This document shows positions 48,681 through 57,979 of a stretch of DNA of 64,000 nucleotides, piece after piece. Positions within the stretch are counted from its first letter, which is position 1. Every line of letters starts with the position of its first letter. The notes under the pieces were generated by a model. It did not search any database and was not told the origin of the DNA. It saw only the letters and a list, made by a program, of their open reading frames with translations. This DNA is from JAEZBP01 sp963832725 (GTDB lineage: Bacteria; Myxococcota_A; Polyangia; Polyangiales; Sandaracinaceae), in contig CAWHVG010000005.1 of NCBI GenBank assembly GCA_963832725.1, positions 2,542,001 to 2,606,000 of the forward strand, in the 5' to 3' direction. Made by a program: the position numbers and the translations under genes.

Positions 48681-50044
48681 CGGGGGGACTCGAGGGATTT
48701 GCGCTCGGCCAGGGTCGGGCTCGACCGCAGTACAAGCCCAAGGCGCTGCAATGCCCGCAGTGCGGTGGCTCGCTGGAGCTCAAGGACGAGCGCTCCCGGA
48801 CCATCGTCTGCCCCTTCTGCAGCGCGCAGATCGAGCTCACCGCGTCGCAGGCCCGCGCCATCGGCGTGGTCGAGCAGCAGCCGCCGCCCTTCGAGCTCGA
48901 GATTGGCCAGGGCCTCGACATCAGCGGCGACCGCTACGAGGTGGTCGGCCGCATCGCGCGCTTCAACCCGGACGACCCCGACGATCACTGGACGCACGAC
49001 TTCCTCCTCTACAACCCACGCCGGCCCGCGGCGTGGCTCTCGTCGTACGACCGCGACTGGTCGGTGAGCCGCAAGACGCGTGTGATGCCGATGGGCGACG
49101 CGTTCTCGATGCCGGTCGGCGCGAACCTGACCACCTACGACGGGCGCCGCTGGCGCGTGGTCGAGAGGGAGCGCTCGCAGATTGCCCACGTGGACGGCGC
49201 GCTGCCCTGGATGGCGGCGGTCGCCGACACGATGCAGTTGGTCGAGCTCGCCTCCGTCGACGAGCCGGGCCGCACCTACGAGGTCGAGAACAGCCGCAAA
49301 GGCGAGATGGAGCTCAGCGAGGGCCGCTCCCTGACCGAGCAGCAGGTGCGAGAGGCCGCGGGCGGCAACCTCGGCGCGCGGCCGCAGCGCTTCGACGACG
49401 ACGACGACGATGACGAGGTGTACGCCGGCGTCGACGGCGATCACCCGCAGCTCCGCGCGGTCTCGATGATCATGATGGGCTTCGGCGCGCTCTGCCTGGT
49501 CACGGCGGCCTACTTCGCGTTCTCGGGCACGACGATGGCCACCACGTCGCTGCCGCCGCAGGGTGGGCGCATCGGCCCGCTGACCATCACGAAGGCCAAC
49601 ACGATCCTGAGCGTCGAGGTCCACCAGCCCTTCCGCACCGACGGATGGTCGTACCTCGAGGCCGAGGTGCAGGACCCGGAAGGCGAGTACCTCTTCGGCT
49701 TCGGCGACGAGCTGTGGGCGGAGAGCGGGCGCGACAGCGACGGCGCCTGGCACGAAGAGAAGACCGACTACGACGTCGACCTGACCATCCCGCAGGCCGG
49801 CACCTACTACCTGGCCTTCTCGGGGAGCGACAGCACGCACCCGCAGGGAACGCAGCAGGTGGGCGTGTCGCCGGGTCAGCCGAGCTGGTCGCCCGGCGGC
49901 GATTTCGCAGTGAAGGTCGTGCAGCGGCACGGGAGCTGGGTACCCTTCCTCCCGCCCGGGATCATCGCGCTCTTGCTGGGACCCATTCTCTTCTACTTCG
50001 GGTCGGCCAAGCTGCGTCGGGCCCTGGCCAACGCCTCCGGATAA
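48677..50044 (+). CDS. DUF4178 protein with zinc ribbon and two C-terminal membrane helices (second copy)
   Basis: 455 residues from GTG 48677. A zinc ribbon (CPQCGGSLELK, CPFCSAQIEL) and a DUF4178 domain (DRYEVVGRIARFNPDDPDDH, TYDGRRWRVVERERSQIA) match the first copy, showing duplication. Then a poly-Asp run (DDDDDDDE), a hydrophobic helix (VSMIMMGFGALCLVTAAYFA), an exported beta-rich domain (LEAEVQDPEGEYLFGFGDEL) and a final helix (FLPPGIIALLLGPILFYFGS). The layout suggests a membrane protein with its ribbon and DUF4178 inside. Its last codons are echoed downstream. Confidence 0.8.
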   Translation: MTGGLEGFALGQGRARPQYKPKALQCPQCGGSLELKDERSRTIVCPFCSAQIELTASQARAIGVVEQQPPPFELEIGQGLDISGDRYEVVGRIARFNPDDPDDHWTHDFLLYNPRRPAAWLSSYDRDWSVSRKTRVMPMGDAFSMPVGANLTTYDGRRWRVVERERSQIAHVDGALPWMAAVADTMQLVELASVDEPGRTYEVENSRKGEMELSEGRSLTEQQVREAAGGNLGARPQRFDDDDDDDEVYAGVDGDHPQLRAVSMIMMGFGALCLVTAAYFAFSGTTMATTSLPPQGGRIGPLTITKANTILSVEVHQPFRTDGWSYLEAEVQDPEGEYLFGFGDELWAESGRDSDGAWHEEKTDYDVDLTIPQAGTYYLAFSGSDSTHPQGTQQVGVSPGQPSWSPGGDFAVKVVQRHGSWVPFLPPGIIALLLGPILFYFGSAKLRRALANASG

Positions 50045-50070
50045 CCGCCTCCGGATAATCGCCTCGGGAT
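50032..50070. repeat. 3'-end echo of gene end and stop codon, 14-bp period
   Basis: CGCCTCCGGATAA, the final codons and TAA of the DUF4178 gene at 50032-50044, recurs exactly at 50046-50058, and a third imperfect copy (CGCCTCGGGAT) lies at 50060-50070. Confidence 0.85.
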
Positions 50071-50079
50071 CGCACTCGC

Positions 50080-50316
50080 ATGAGAATCTGGACCAGCCCC
50101 TTCGTCCTCGGCTTCACGCTCTTCTCGGCGCTGAGCTACGGTGCGCTCTTCATCCCGAGCCGCAGCGGCTACGGCTACGCCGGCTACGGCGGCTTCAACC
50201 GCGGCCCCTCGTTCTTCTACTTCGGGGGCGCGCCGACCTACCACGGGGCGAGCGTGCGGCGCGGGAGCCGCTACGGCCCCGGCATGCACGGCGGCGGGAT
50301 GCACGGCGGGAAGTGA
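50080..50316 (+). CDS. small Gly/Tyr-rich membrane peptide
   Basis: 78 residues from ATG 50080. One N-terminal hydrophobic helix (FVLGFTLFSALSYGALFIP) and then a Gly/Tyr/Phe-rich tail (YGYAGYGGFNRGPSFFYFGG) ending in a Met/His-rich MHGGGMHGGK. The tail could bind metal or be disordered. It lies between the second DUF4178 gene and speE with only a few bases before speE, so it belongs to this operon. Function unknown. Confidence 0.7.
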   Translation: MRIWTSPFVLGFTLFSALSYGALFIPSRSGYGYAGYGGFNRGPSFFYFGGAPTYHGASVRRGSRYGPGMHGGGMHGGK

Positions 50317-50320
50317 GCGC

Positions 50321-51872
50321 TTGGACACGCCGAGCCCTGAAGCGGCCCTGGCCGCGCTCTCTCCCCGCCAGCTGAGCGCGCTGGTCGTCTCGGTCTTCAC
50401 GGCCGGGCTCTGCTCGATCGTCTACGAGCTCTTGATTGGGACGATTCTCGTCGTACTTCCTCGGCGACAGCATCCAGCAGTTCTCCATCACGATCGGCAT
50501 CTTCATGGCCGCGATGGGGGCCGGCTCGTTCCTCTCGCGCAAGCTCGGCCACGGCATCCTCGGCACCTTCGTCGGCGTCGAGATCGCGCTCGGCCTGGCG
50601 GGCGGAGCCAGCGCACCCGCCCTCTACTTCGCCTACGCCTACACCGATCTCTACTACCCGGCGATGATCGTCTTCATCGTCGCGATCGGTGCCCTGACCG
50701 GGCTCGAAGTGCCGATGCTCGTCCTGGCGATGCGCAAGCACTTCACGCTCGAGAACAGCCTCTCGAGCATCCTCTCGCTCGATTACCTCGGCGCGCTGGC
50801 GGCTACGCTCCTCTTCCCCTTCGTGCTCCTGCCCTCGCTCGGCACCTTCCGGAGCGCGCTGGTGGTCGGCGCGGTCAACCTGGCCATCGCGTATCTGATC
50901 CTGCGGGTCTTCCGAGAGACGCTGCCCGCCAAGCGAGCGCGCTTCTACAGCATCGCCATCGCCGCCGGGATGCTGCTCTTGATCGCCGGCTTCGTCGCCT
51001 CGCCGCAGCTCCTCCGGCCCTGGTACGACGCCGTCTACGAGGATCGCGTCGTCTACGTCGAGCAGAGCGCCTACCAGAACATCGTCGTCACCCGCGGGCG
51101 CGACGATCTCCGCATGTTCCTCGACGGAAACCTCCAGTTCTCGTCCGTCGACGAGTACCGCTACCACGAAGCGCTGATCCACATCCCCTTCTCGCTCGCC
51201 GAGCGGCGGGCGCGGGTGTTGGTGCTCGGCGGCGGCGACGGGCTGGCCGTGCGCGAGATCCTCAAGCACGACGACGTGGAGGAGATCACCCTCGTCGATC
51301 TCGATCCGGCGATGACCCGCATCGCGCGCACGCAACCGACGATCCGGCAGCTCAACGGCGGCTCGCTCGACGATCCGCGCGTCCATGTGCTGCACCAGGA
51401 CGCGTTCGTCTTCCTGGCCGAGGACGCGCGGCTCTGGGACGTGATCATCGCGGACCTGCCGGACCCGAACAACGCGTCGCTGGCCCGGCTCTACAGCCGC
51501 GAGGCCTACGCCAGCGCACGACGGCGGCTGGCGCCGGGCGGCGTCTTCCTCACCCAGGCCACCAGCCCGTTTTTCGCGCGCGACGCGTTCTGGTGCATCG
51601 AAGAGACCATGCGGGCCGCCGGCATGCGGACCCTGCCTTACCACGCCTACGTGCCGGCCTTTGGCGACTGGGGGTTCATCCTCGGCGCCGACCGCCCGCT
51701 CTCACCGAGCGACGTCCACGTCCATGTACCGACCCGCTATCTCGACGACGAGACGGCTCGCGCGCTCTTCACGTTCGAGCGCGACTTGCAGCCGGGGCCC
51801 ATCGAGCCCAGCACGCTCGATCGCCCGATCGTCCTCAGCTACTACCTCGGCGGCTGGGAGCACTGGAACTGA
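50321..51872 (+). CDS. speE: membrane-anchored polyamine aminopropyltransferase (spermidine synthase-like), one frameshift
   Basis: About 517 residues. TTG 50321, seven bases after GGGAAG, starts DTPSPEAALAALSPRQLSAL. Seven or so membrane helices cover the first 220 residues; the frame shifts near 50447 (ELLIGTIL to SYFLGDSIQQFSITIGIFMA). The catalytic domain has YRYHEALIHIPF, the SAM-binding VLVLGGGDGLAVREIL, ITLVDLDPAMTRIAR and DVIIADLPDPNNASLARLYS with the active-site Asp pair. The enzyme moves an aminopropyl group from decarboxylated SAM to a diamine; membrane forms of this type are common beside DUF4178 and DUF350 genes. Confidence 0.88.
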
Positions 51873-51890
51873 CGCCAGCGCAGATGGGGC

Positions 51891-52895
51891 TCAGCGAGCG
51901 AAGATCGCGCGCTTCAGCTCGAGTTGGCTACCCAGCTTCCAGATCTTCCCGTCCACGTAGTAGTGGTAGAGGACGACCATGAAGAAAGGCAAGAAGAGCC
52001 AGGAGAGGAGCTCGTTGGTCAACCCCAGCACCTCGACCGTACCGACCACCAGCCCGTAGCTGAACGCCATCGCCAGCCAGCGGCGGACGATGCGGCGCCC
52101 GCCGAGGCGGCGGTCCTGGTAGTTCATCATCCAGCCCTGGTATTGCACGTCGTGTTAGGCGGTCTCGAGCGCCTCGGCGACCAAGAAGGGCGTGGCCGTG
52201 GCCCGGAAGACCAGCCCGTGGGTGCCCAGCGCCGCGGTCAGGAAGACCAGCTTCGGCAGGTTCATCCGGCGGCGGCGGAAGAGGACGATCTGGCGGAGCA
52301 CGAACACCGCCAAGAGGACGAGGAACGCGTACCAGAGGGTGGTGGCGATCCACGGCGGCACGCTCGGGAAATGGACGCTGAGCCGTCCGTAGATCGGCGT
52401 GTCGCCGAAGATGCCCGCGTAGTCGTAGACGACGAAGCCGACCATGCCCGTGTAGAAGAGCGCCGTGTCCAGCCAGTCGTCGAAGGGCGCCGTGTCGCCG
52501 TTCATCTTCTTGTAGGCGCGCAGAAAGCCCCAGTGCTGGCGGACGATGTGCCAGCTCCCCCAGATCGACGCGCAGACGATGAGCTCGCGGATCCAGCCGG
52601 CGGCGGCGATGGCGAAGCCGGCGCAGATGAACCCGGCCAGGCCCCAGGTGTGGGTGCCGAGGTGGCGGCGGTGCTCGGCCGGATCGGCGTGGGTGCGCGA
52701 GAAGGTCTGGAAGATGTGCGGGTGGTCGAAGAACGCGGTGAACACGAAGTAGGTGACCAGCACGCTCTCGGGACCGGCCAAGACGCCCGCCCAGCGCAGC
52801 CCGTGGTAGAGCGCGAGGAAGACCCAGGTGAGCGCGCAGCTCCCGATGAAGAAGGTGAGGTCGTAGCGCGGGCTGACGATCCACTTCGCCTTCAC
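51891..52895 (-). CDS. polytopic membrane protein interrupted by an in-frame TAA
   Basis: ATG 52895 begins MKAKWIVSPRYDLTFFIGSC. Six or more helices follow, with conserved-looking FDHPHIFQTFSRTHADPAEH, SIWGSWHIVRQHWGFLRAYK and HGLVFRATATPFLVAEALET. A TAA at 52155-52157 then stops the frame, but the same frame continues HDVQYQGWMMNYQDRRLGGR and another membrane segment to 51891. The full protein would be 334 residues with Tyr (TAC) probably at the stop position, giving A-Y-H-D-V-Q-Y-Q-G-W. His-rich helices suggest a metal or haem site. Unknown function; convergent with speE. Confidence 0.7.
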
Positions 52896-53019
52896 GCCGC
52901 CTCCTCGGGGGGCGTGTTCTCCGGCGAGATCCGCGCCGGGGAGCTCGGCATGCGCGGCGCGCTCATGGGGACGAGGAAGACACGAATCGCGCGGCTTGCC
53001 AACCCCGGCGCCAGCGCGC

Positions 53020-54333
53020 TCAGGGCGCGACCACGTGCTCGAAGCTGTCCTGCTCCATGCCCATGTCGTCGAGCGCGCGACCGCGGATCACGTCCCGGCC
53101 CATCGAGTCCTGCACAATCTCGAAGATCATCGACTGGAGGAAGGTGCCGGACGCCACGCGGTGCGAAGCGTCGTCCGGGAAGTCGCTGACGTGCTGATCG
53201 ACGCTGGCGTCGGTGAACCCGCCGGCGCCGGTGGTCACGTAGGTGACCGTGTCGAACTCGAAGCGCTCGTAGCCGTGTACGTGGCCGGCGAGCACCAGCG
53301 GGATGCGGTGGGCGTCGATGATCGGGAAGAGCGCCATCCGCTGCGAGTCCCGAGGCAGGTAGTCGCCGAGCGTGTAGAGCGGGCGGTGCAGATAGAGGAT
53401 GGAGAAGCGGTAGTTCGGGTCCGCCTCCGCCGCCGCCAGCGTGCTCTCGAACCAGTCGATCTGCTCCGATCCGATGTCGAGGTCGTGCTCGCTGGAGAGC
53501 GAGAAGAAGTACACGCCTCCGGTCTGGTAGCTGTACCAGCGGTCGTTTCCGTCGCGCCCGGCGGGCGTGAACAGCCGCTGGTAGTAGTCGACGTACTCGT
53601 GCGGGACCTCGTCCATCTCGTGGTTGCCGACGCAGGGCAAGAACGCGTTCGCCTCGAGCATCGGCGGCATCAGATCGAACCACAGCTGCCAGCTCTCCAC
53701 GATCGTGGAGTAGTACTGGATGTCGCCGACGTGGACACTGAACTCCGTGTCCTCGGGGTGGGCGGCGGAGAGCAAGCGCAGCGTGCCCATGAACGCGGGT
53801 GAGGTGTCGCCGATCGTGTAGAAGACGATCGGCGTCGCGTGGTCGTCGGCCGCGTGCATGGTGCAGAAGCGGCCTCCCTCGCTCGGCCAGCCCGAGATGG
53901 TGTAGCGGTAGCAGGTGGCGGGCTCGAGGCCGTCCACCTGAACCTCGTTCACGTAGTAGGTCCCGGGCAGGTCCGGCTCGCGGACGAGCGGGTTGCCGAC
54001 CCCGTAGGTGAGCGTGGTGGTGGTCTCGTTCGCGGTGCCGGTAAAGGTCTGCATGGTCCCGCCGCCGTCCTCGCGCATGACCTCGATCGCCACCGGATCG
54101 GGCGCCAGGACCGACTCCCAGCGCACGGTGACGGAGGTGTCGGTCGGCTGCTGCACCCACGGCCCCTTGTCGGGCGCGTCGGTCGGCGCCCCTCCATCCG
54201 GCGGCCCGGCGTCGTGCCGCGCGGGCTGCCCCGCGTCGGGCGGACCGGCGTCGGGCGGACCGGCGTCGTCGGCCGCGGTGGAGTCGCAGGCGGCGAGGCC
54301 GCAAGCCAAGAGGAGGACGTAGACCGTGCGCAT
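53020..54333 (-). CDS. purple acid phosphatase-like metallophosphoesterase lipoprotein
   Basis: 437 residues from ATG 54333. Lipobox LACGLAAC with Cys16, then a linker of repeated GPPDAG. Residues ~57-155 are a fibronectin-III-like N-terminal domain, as in purple acid phosphatases. The metallophosphoesterase core has the motifs GDTS (175-178), GDIQYY (203-208), GNHE (236-239), LHRPLY (315-320) and GHVHGYE (350-356), covering the dinuclear metal ligands, including the Tyr that gives the purple colour in this family. Exported and probably active on phosphomonoesters at the cell surface. No frameshift. Confidence 0.88.
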   Translation of the reverse strand: MRTVYVLLLACGLAACDSTAADDAGPPDAGPPDAGQPARHDAGPPDGGAPTDAPDKGPWVQQPTDTSVTVRWESVLAPDPVAIEVMREDGGGTMQTFTGTANETTTTLTYGVGNPLVREPDLPGTYYVNEVQVDGLEPATCYRYTISGWPSEGGRFCTMHAADDHATPIVFYTIGDTSPAFMGTLRLLSAAHPEDTEFSVHVGDIQYYSTIVESWQLWFDLMPPMLEANAFLPCVGNHEMDEVPHEYVDYYQRLFTPAGRDGNDRWYSYQTGGVYFFSLSSEHDLDIGSEQIDWFESTLAAAEADPNYRFSILYLHRPLYTLGDYLPRDSQRMALFPIIDAHRIPLVLAGHVHGYERFEFDTVTYVTTGAGGFTDASVDQHVSDFPDDASHRVASGTFLQSMIFEIVQDSMGRDVIRGRALDDMGMEQDSFEHVVAP

Positions 54334-54505
54334 GGAGACGACTCTACCGAAAGATGCCGGTGTGCGACCACGCGCGGTGCTTCCGACGGGGAGCCGCTGG
54401 CTTTTTTCGCCGCCTCGCGATTTTCTTTGTCACCAGCTCGCCCCTCCTCGCGTTGGCCCAGCGCAAACAGCGCAGCGCACGACGCAGCCCGACAGGAGGA
54501 AGAGC

Positions 54506-56933
54506 ATGACCCAGCCCGCGATGAGCCTCGACACCACCAACACCACCTCGCCGTCGGCCGGCGGACGCCTGGTCACCGCCGACGGCCGCACGATGCCGCT
54601 CCGCGGGGCGCACCTGGCCGCGGAATGCGCCGGCGGCATCGGCCGCGTGGTGCTGACGCAGCGCTTCGTGAACCCCTTCCCCGAGCCGCTGCGGGTGACC
54701 TATCTCTTGCCCTTGCCGAGCGACGGCGCGGTCGCCGGCTTCGCGTTCCGGATCGGCGAAAAGCGCATCGTCGGCGAGGTCGACCGGCGCGAGCAGGCCC
54801 GAGCGCGCTTCGAGCAGGCGCTCGTCGAGGGGAAGACCGCCGCCCTGCTGGAGCAGGATCGCTCCAGCCTCTTCACGCAGGAGGTCGGCAACATCCCACC
54901 GCGCGCCGAGGTCGAGGTCGAGGTCGAGGTCGACCAGCGCCTCCGCTGGGTCGACGAGGGCGCATGGGAGTGGCGCTTCCCGACGGTGGTCGGCCCGCGC
55001 TACCTCGGCGCCGAGAACCGGGTGCCCGACGCGGAGCGGGTGACGGTCGACGTGGCCGAGCGCGGCGTGAGCGCTCGGGTGGGCCTCGAGCTCTCGATCG
55101 GCGACGCGCTGGACGAGCGGAAGATCGAGTCGCCCTCGCACGCGCTGATCGTCGACCGCGGCCGGCGCTCGCGCGTGAGCTTCGACGAGGGCGCCGCGCT
55201 CGACCGCGACGTGGTGGTCCGCTGGCCGGTGAAGGCGCCCGCGCTCGGCGCGTCGCTCACGGTGGCTCGGCCGGCGGCGAAGGCGCACGAAGGGAACGCG
55301 TACGGCTTGCTGACGCTGGTGCCGCCGGCGACGAAGCCGCGCGCGCTGGACCGCGATCTCATCTTCCTGATCGACGTCAGCGGCTCGATGAACGGTGAGC
55401 CGCTCGACCAGCTCCGGCGGGTGGCGGCAGCCATGATCGACACGCTCGGACCGAGCGACCGCGTCGAGCTGATCGCCTTCGGCAGCCGGCCGGTCCGCTT
55501 CGCCTCGGAGCCGATCGCGGCCACGCGGGACGGGAAGCGCGCGGCGATGAAGTGGCTGAAGAGCCTGCGCGCCAGCGGCGCGACCGAGATGACGCAGGCC
55601 GTGATCGAGGCGCTCCGACCGCTCCGCCCGGGCAGCCAGCGCCAGGTCGTGCTGATGACCGACGGCTACATCGGCTTCGAGCGTGAGCTGGTCCGCGAGG
55701 TCCGCGAGCGTCTGCCGGAGGGCGCGCGCCTGCACACGGTCGGGCGTCGGCTCGGCGGTGAACCGCACGCTGACGCAGTGGGCGGCCCGAGCCGGCAACG
55801 GCGTCGAGATCCTCTGTGGCCTCGGCGAGGACCCGGAGCGGGTGGCGAAGCTCCTCTTGGCCCGGACCACGGCGCCGATCGTGACCGACCTCCGTGTGGA
55901 GGGCGACGCGCTGCGCGAGACGGCGTCGTCGCGCCTGCCCGATCTCTACGCCGGCGCGCCGAGCCTGATCCCGCTCTCGCTCGTTCCCGAGGGCGGGACG
56001 CTGACCGTGCGGGGCCGAACGGCGGAGGGCGAGTACGTCGAGCGGGTCGACGTGGCGGCCATCGCGCTCGGCGAGGGGCTGCCAGCGGTGGCCACGCTCT
56101 TCGGTCGCGAGCGGGTGGAGGACCTCGAGACCGAGGCGACGGCGACCTGCCGCGGCGAGACCGACGAGGCCATCGAGGCGGCCGGGCTGACCTTCCAGAT
56201 CGCCACCCGCCTGACCTCGTGGGTGGCGGTGAGCGACGACGTCACGGTCGACCCGGAGGTTGAGAAGCGCGCCGTCCGCCAGCCCCACGAGCTGGCGCAC
56301 GGCGTGTCGATTGAGGGCCTCGGTCTGCGGGCCGCGAGCGCTCCGTTCGCGGCGATGAGCTTGGCCACACCGACCGGCATGCCGATGCCCATGCCGATGC
56401 CCCCGCGTCATCACCGATGCCGACACGCCGCCATTCCGAGCTCGGGCGGCGCTGCCCCGTCCTTCGGCGGCGGCCCTGCGCGCAGCAAGAGGCGCGCTGG
56501 GCCCCCGCCGCCGCCGAGCGCAGCCGCACCCGAGGAAGAGGCTGCGAGCGAGCGCGCCGACCGCGCCGAGGCGCCGATCGTGAGCCCGCCCACGATGGAC
56601 GCGGGCGCGGAGCCGGTGCGCACAGAGAGCGCGCCCGCTGAGGCGGCGAAGGCGTCCGAGAGCGGTCACGGATCTACACAGGGGCGGCCCATGGCCGAGC
56701 GCGAGGACGCCTTGGAGGACGTGGCGAGGGGCGCCGATGTCGCGAGCCCCGACGAGGGCGCGCAGCGAGCGAGCGAGCGCGACGCGAAGAAGTCGGGGCG
56801 CCGCTGGATTTGGATCGTGCTCTTCGTGCTGACGCTGCTCGGGTTGGCCGCCGCCGCGTGGCTCGCGCGCTCCTCGGACGCGCCGGCTCCGGCCCGGCCG
56901 GCCCGCACGACGGAGGCGCCGCTCCGTGAGTGA
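54506..56933 (+). CDS. VIT and VWA domain membrane protein (one frameshift)
   Basis: About 809 residues from ATG 54506 with a strong AGGAGGAAG site. Residues ~20-150 are a VIT domain (RVVLTQRFVNPFPEPLRVTY, AALLEQDRSSLFTQEVGNIP). The VWA domain has the metal-site motif DVSGSM (290-295), SGATEMTQA and LMTDGYIG. The frame shifts near 55743 (HTVG to GSAVNRTLTQWAARAGNGVE). A Met/Pro repeat (MPMPMPMPP) and a long acidic-Ala linker precede a single C-terminal membrane helix (WIWIVLFVLTLLGLAAAAWL). No sortase signal. A cell-envelope interaction protein; the stop overlaps a small gene by eight bases. Confidence 0.88.
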
Positions 56934-57135
56934 ATCGAGCCGAGCTCGCCTCGCCGCCGTGCGCGTCATCGACTCGCACGGCGGCGTCATCGCGCGCGGC
57001 GTAGATGACGGACCCCAGTCCCTCGGCCGGCTCACGTCCCGAATGCATCGTGGGCTGAGCGACCTGGACACCGGCATGGCCTGGATGGCGGAGCCCGCTC
57101 CGCGCGGCTCGCGCTTCGGAGGCTTCCCGCAGTGA
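56926..57135 (+). CDS. small 69-residue protein in the VWA-sigma operon
   Basis: GTG 56926 overlaps the VWA stop and its own TGA overlaps the sigma-factor GTG (GTGA), which argues that it is translated. Start SESSRARLAAVRVIDSHGGV, end MAEPAPRGSRFGGFPQ. No membrane helix or known motif. Its position directly before the sigma gene suggests a regulatory or assembly role; this is inference. Confidence 0.5.
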   Translation: MSESSRARLAAVRVIDSHGGVIARGVDDGPQSLGRLTSRMHRGLSDLDTGMAWMAEPAPRGSRFGGFPQ

Positions 57136-57677
57136 GTGATCTGGACCAGCACGTCGGCGCCATCGCCCGCGGCGACACCGACGCCTTCGCGGCCTGGATG
57201 GCCGGCGCGGAGCCCGCTCTCCGCGCCGGCCTGCGGCGCTTCGCGGCGCACGTCGACACCGAGGCCGTGCTTCAAGAGGCGCTGCTGCGGATCTGGCAGG
57301 TGGCCCCGCGCTTTTCGCCAGACGGGAGGCCCGACGGCCTTCTCCGACTCGGCCATCGCATCGCTCGCAACCTGGCGGTGAGCGAGCTGCGCAAGCGCGC
57401 CAAGCCGGAGCCCGAGGACGAGCCCCCGCGCGCGCCGCGGCCGCCCGACCCGATGCTGCGGGCGGTCATCGCCAAGTGCCGCGAGCGCCTCCCCAACAAA
57501 CCGGCGCAGGCGCTCGAAGCCCGCCTCGGCTCGACCGGCGCCGACCCCGACGCGGTCCTCGCCGAGCGGCTCGGCATGACCAAGAACACCTTCCTCCAGA
57601 ACTTCACCCGCGCGCGCTCGCTCTTGGCGAGCTGCCTCGAGAAGAACGGTGTGGATCTGGCCGCGGAGCTGGCATGA
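57132..57677 (+). CDS. ECF-type RNA polymerase sigma factor
   Basis: 181 residues from GTG 57132. Region 2: HVDTEAVLQEALLRIWQVAP with the family's acidic/aromatic pattern, then FSPDGRPDGLLRLGHRIARN. Region 4: DAVLAERLGMTKNTFLQNFT with a helix-turn-helix and RARSLLASCLEKNG. Typical ECF length with only sigma-2 and sigma-4. It has no obvious membrane anti-sigma factor beside it; the 81-residue protein after it is too small and lacks a helix. Overlaps on both sides show it is part of the VWA operon, so it probably responds to envelope state. Confidence 0.85.
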   Translation: MSDLDQHVGAIARGDTDAFAAWMAGAEPALRAGLRRFAAHVDTEAVLQEALLRIWQVAPRFSPDGRPDGLLRLGHRIARNLAVSELRKRAKPEPEDEPPRAPRPPDPMLRAVIAKCRERLPNKPAQALEARLGSTGADPDAVLAERLGMTKNTFLQNFTRARSLLASCLEKNGVDLAAELA

Positions 57678-57919
57678 GCGACCCGAAGAACACGCCCGAG
57701 GACGAGGCGCGCCTCATCGAAGAGCTCACCAACGCGTGGCGGCCCCACGACCCGCGCGAGCTGACCTTCCACCCGGTCTTCCACGACCTCGACGAGCGGG
57801 CGCGCGAAGAGGCCTACGAGCGAACCCGGGAGCTCAGAGCGATGGAAGCGGCGCTCGACCCGGACGGCCTCTCGACCACCGCCCGCGCCGTCCTCGCCCG
57901 CATCGCTCGCGCCGGATGA
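57674..57919 (+). CDS. 81-residue hypothetical protein following the ECF sigma factor
   Basis: ATG 57674 overlaps the sigma stop (ATGA). Highly charged and helical: DEARLIEELTNAWRPHDPRE, DLDERAREEAYERTRELRAM. No Cys, no membrane helix and no zinc motif of ZAS anti-sigma factors. It may still bind the sigma factor, given its place; not shown by sequence. The last codons and stop are echoed downstream. Confidence 0.6.
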   Translation: MSDPKNTPEDEARLIEELTNAWRPHDPRELTFHPVFHDLDERAREEAYERTRELRAMEAALDPDGLSTTARAVLARIARAG

Positions 57920-57943
57920 TCAGCGCCGGATGATCAGCGCCGA
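57909..57943. repeat. 3'-end echo of gene end and stop codon, 14-bp period
   Basis: GCGCCGGATGATCA at 57909-57922, holding the last codons and TGA of the 81-residue gene, recurs at 57923-57936, and GCGCCGA at 57937-57943 starts a third copy. Same kind of echo as at 32026 and 50032. Confidence 0.85.
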
Positions 57944-57979
57944 AAACGTGAACATCGTTCACTCTCGCGCCCGCCGGGG

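Noticed and set aside
57674..57919. 81-residue protein as the anti-sigma factor
   Set aside because: No membrane helix and no zinc-binding HxxxCxxC motif; position alone is not enough to name it.
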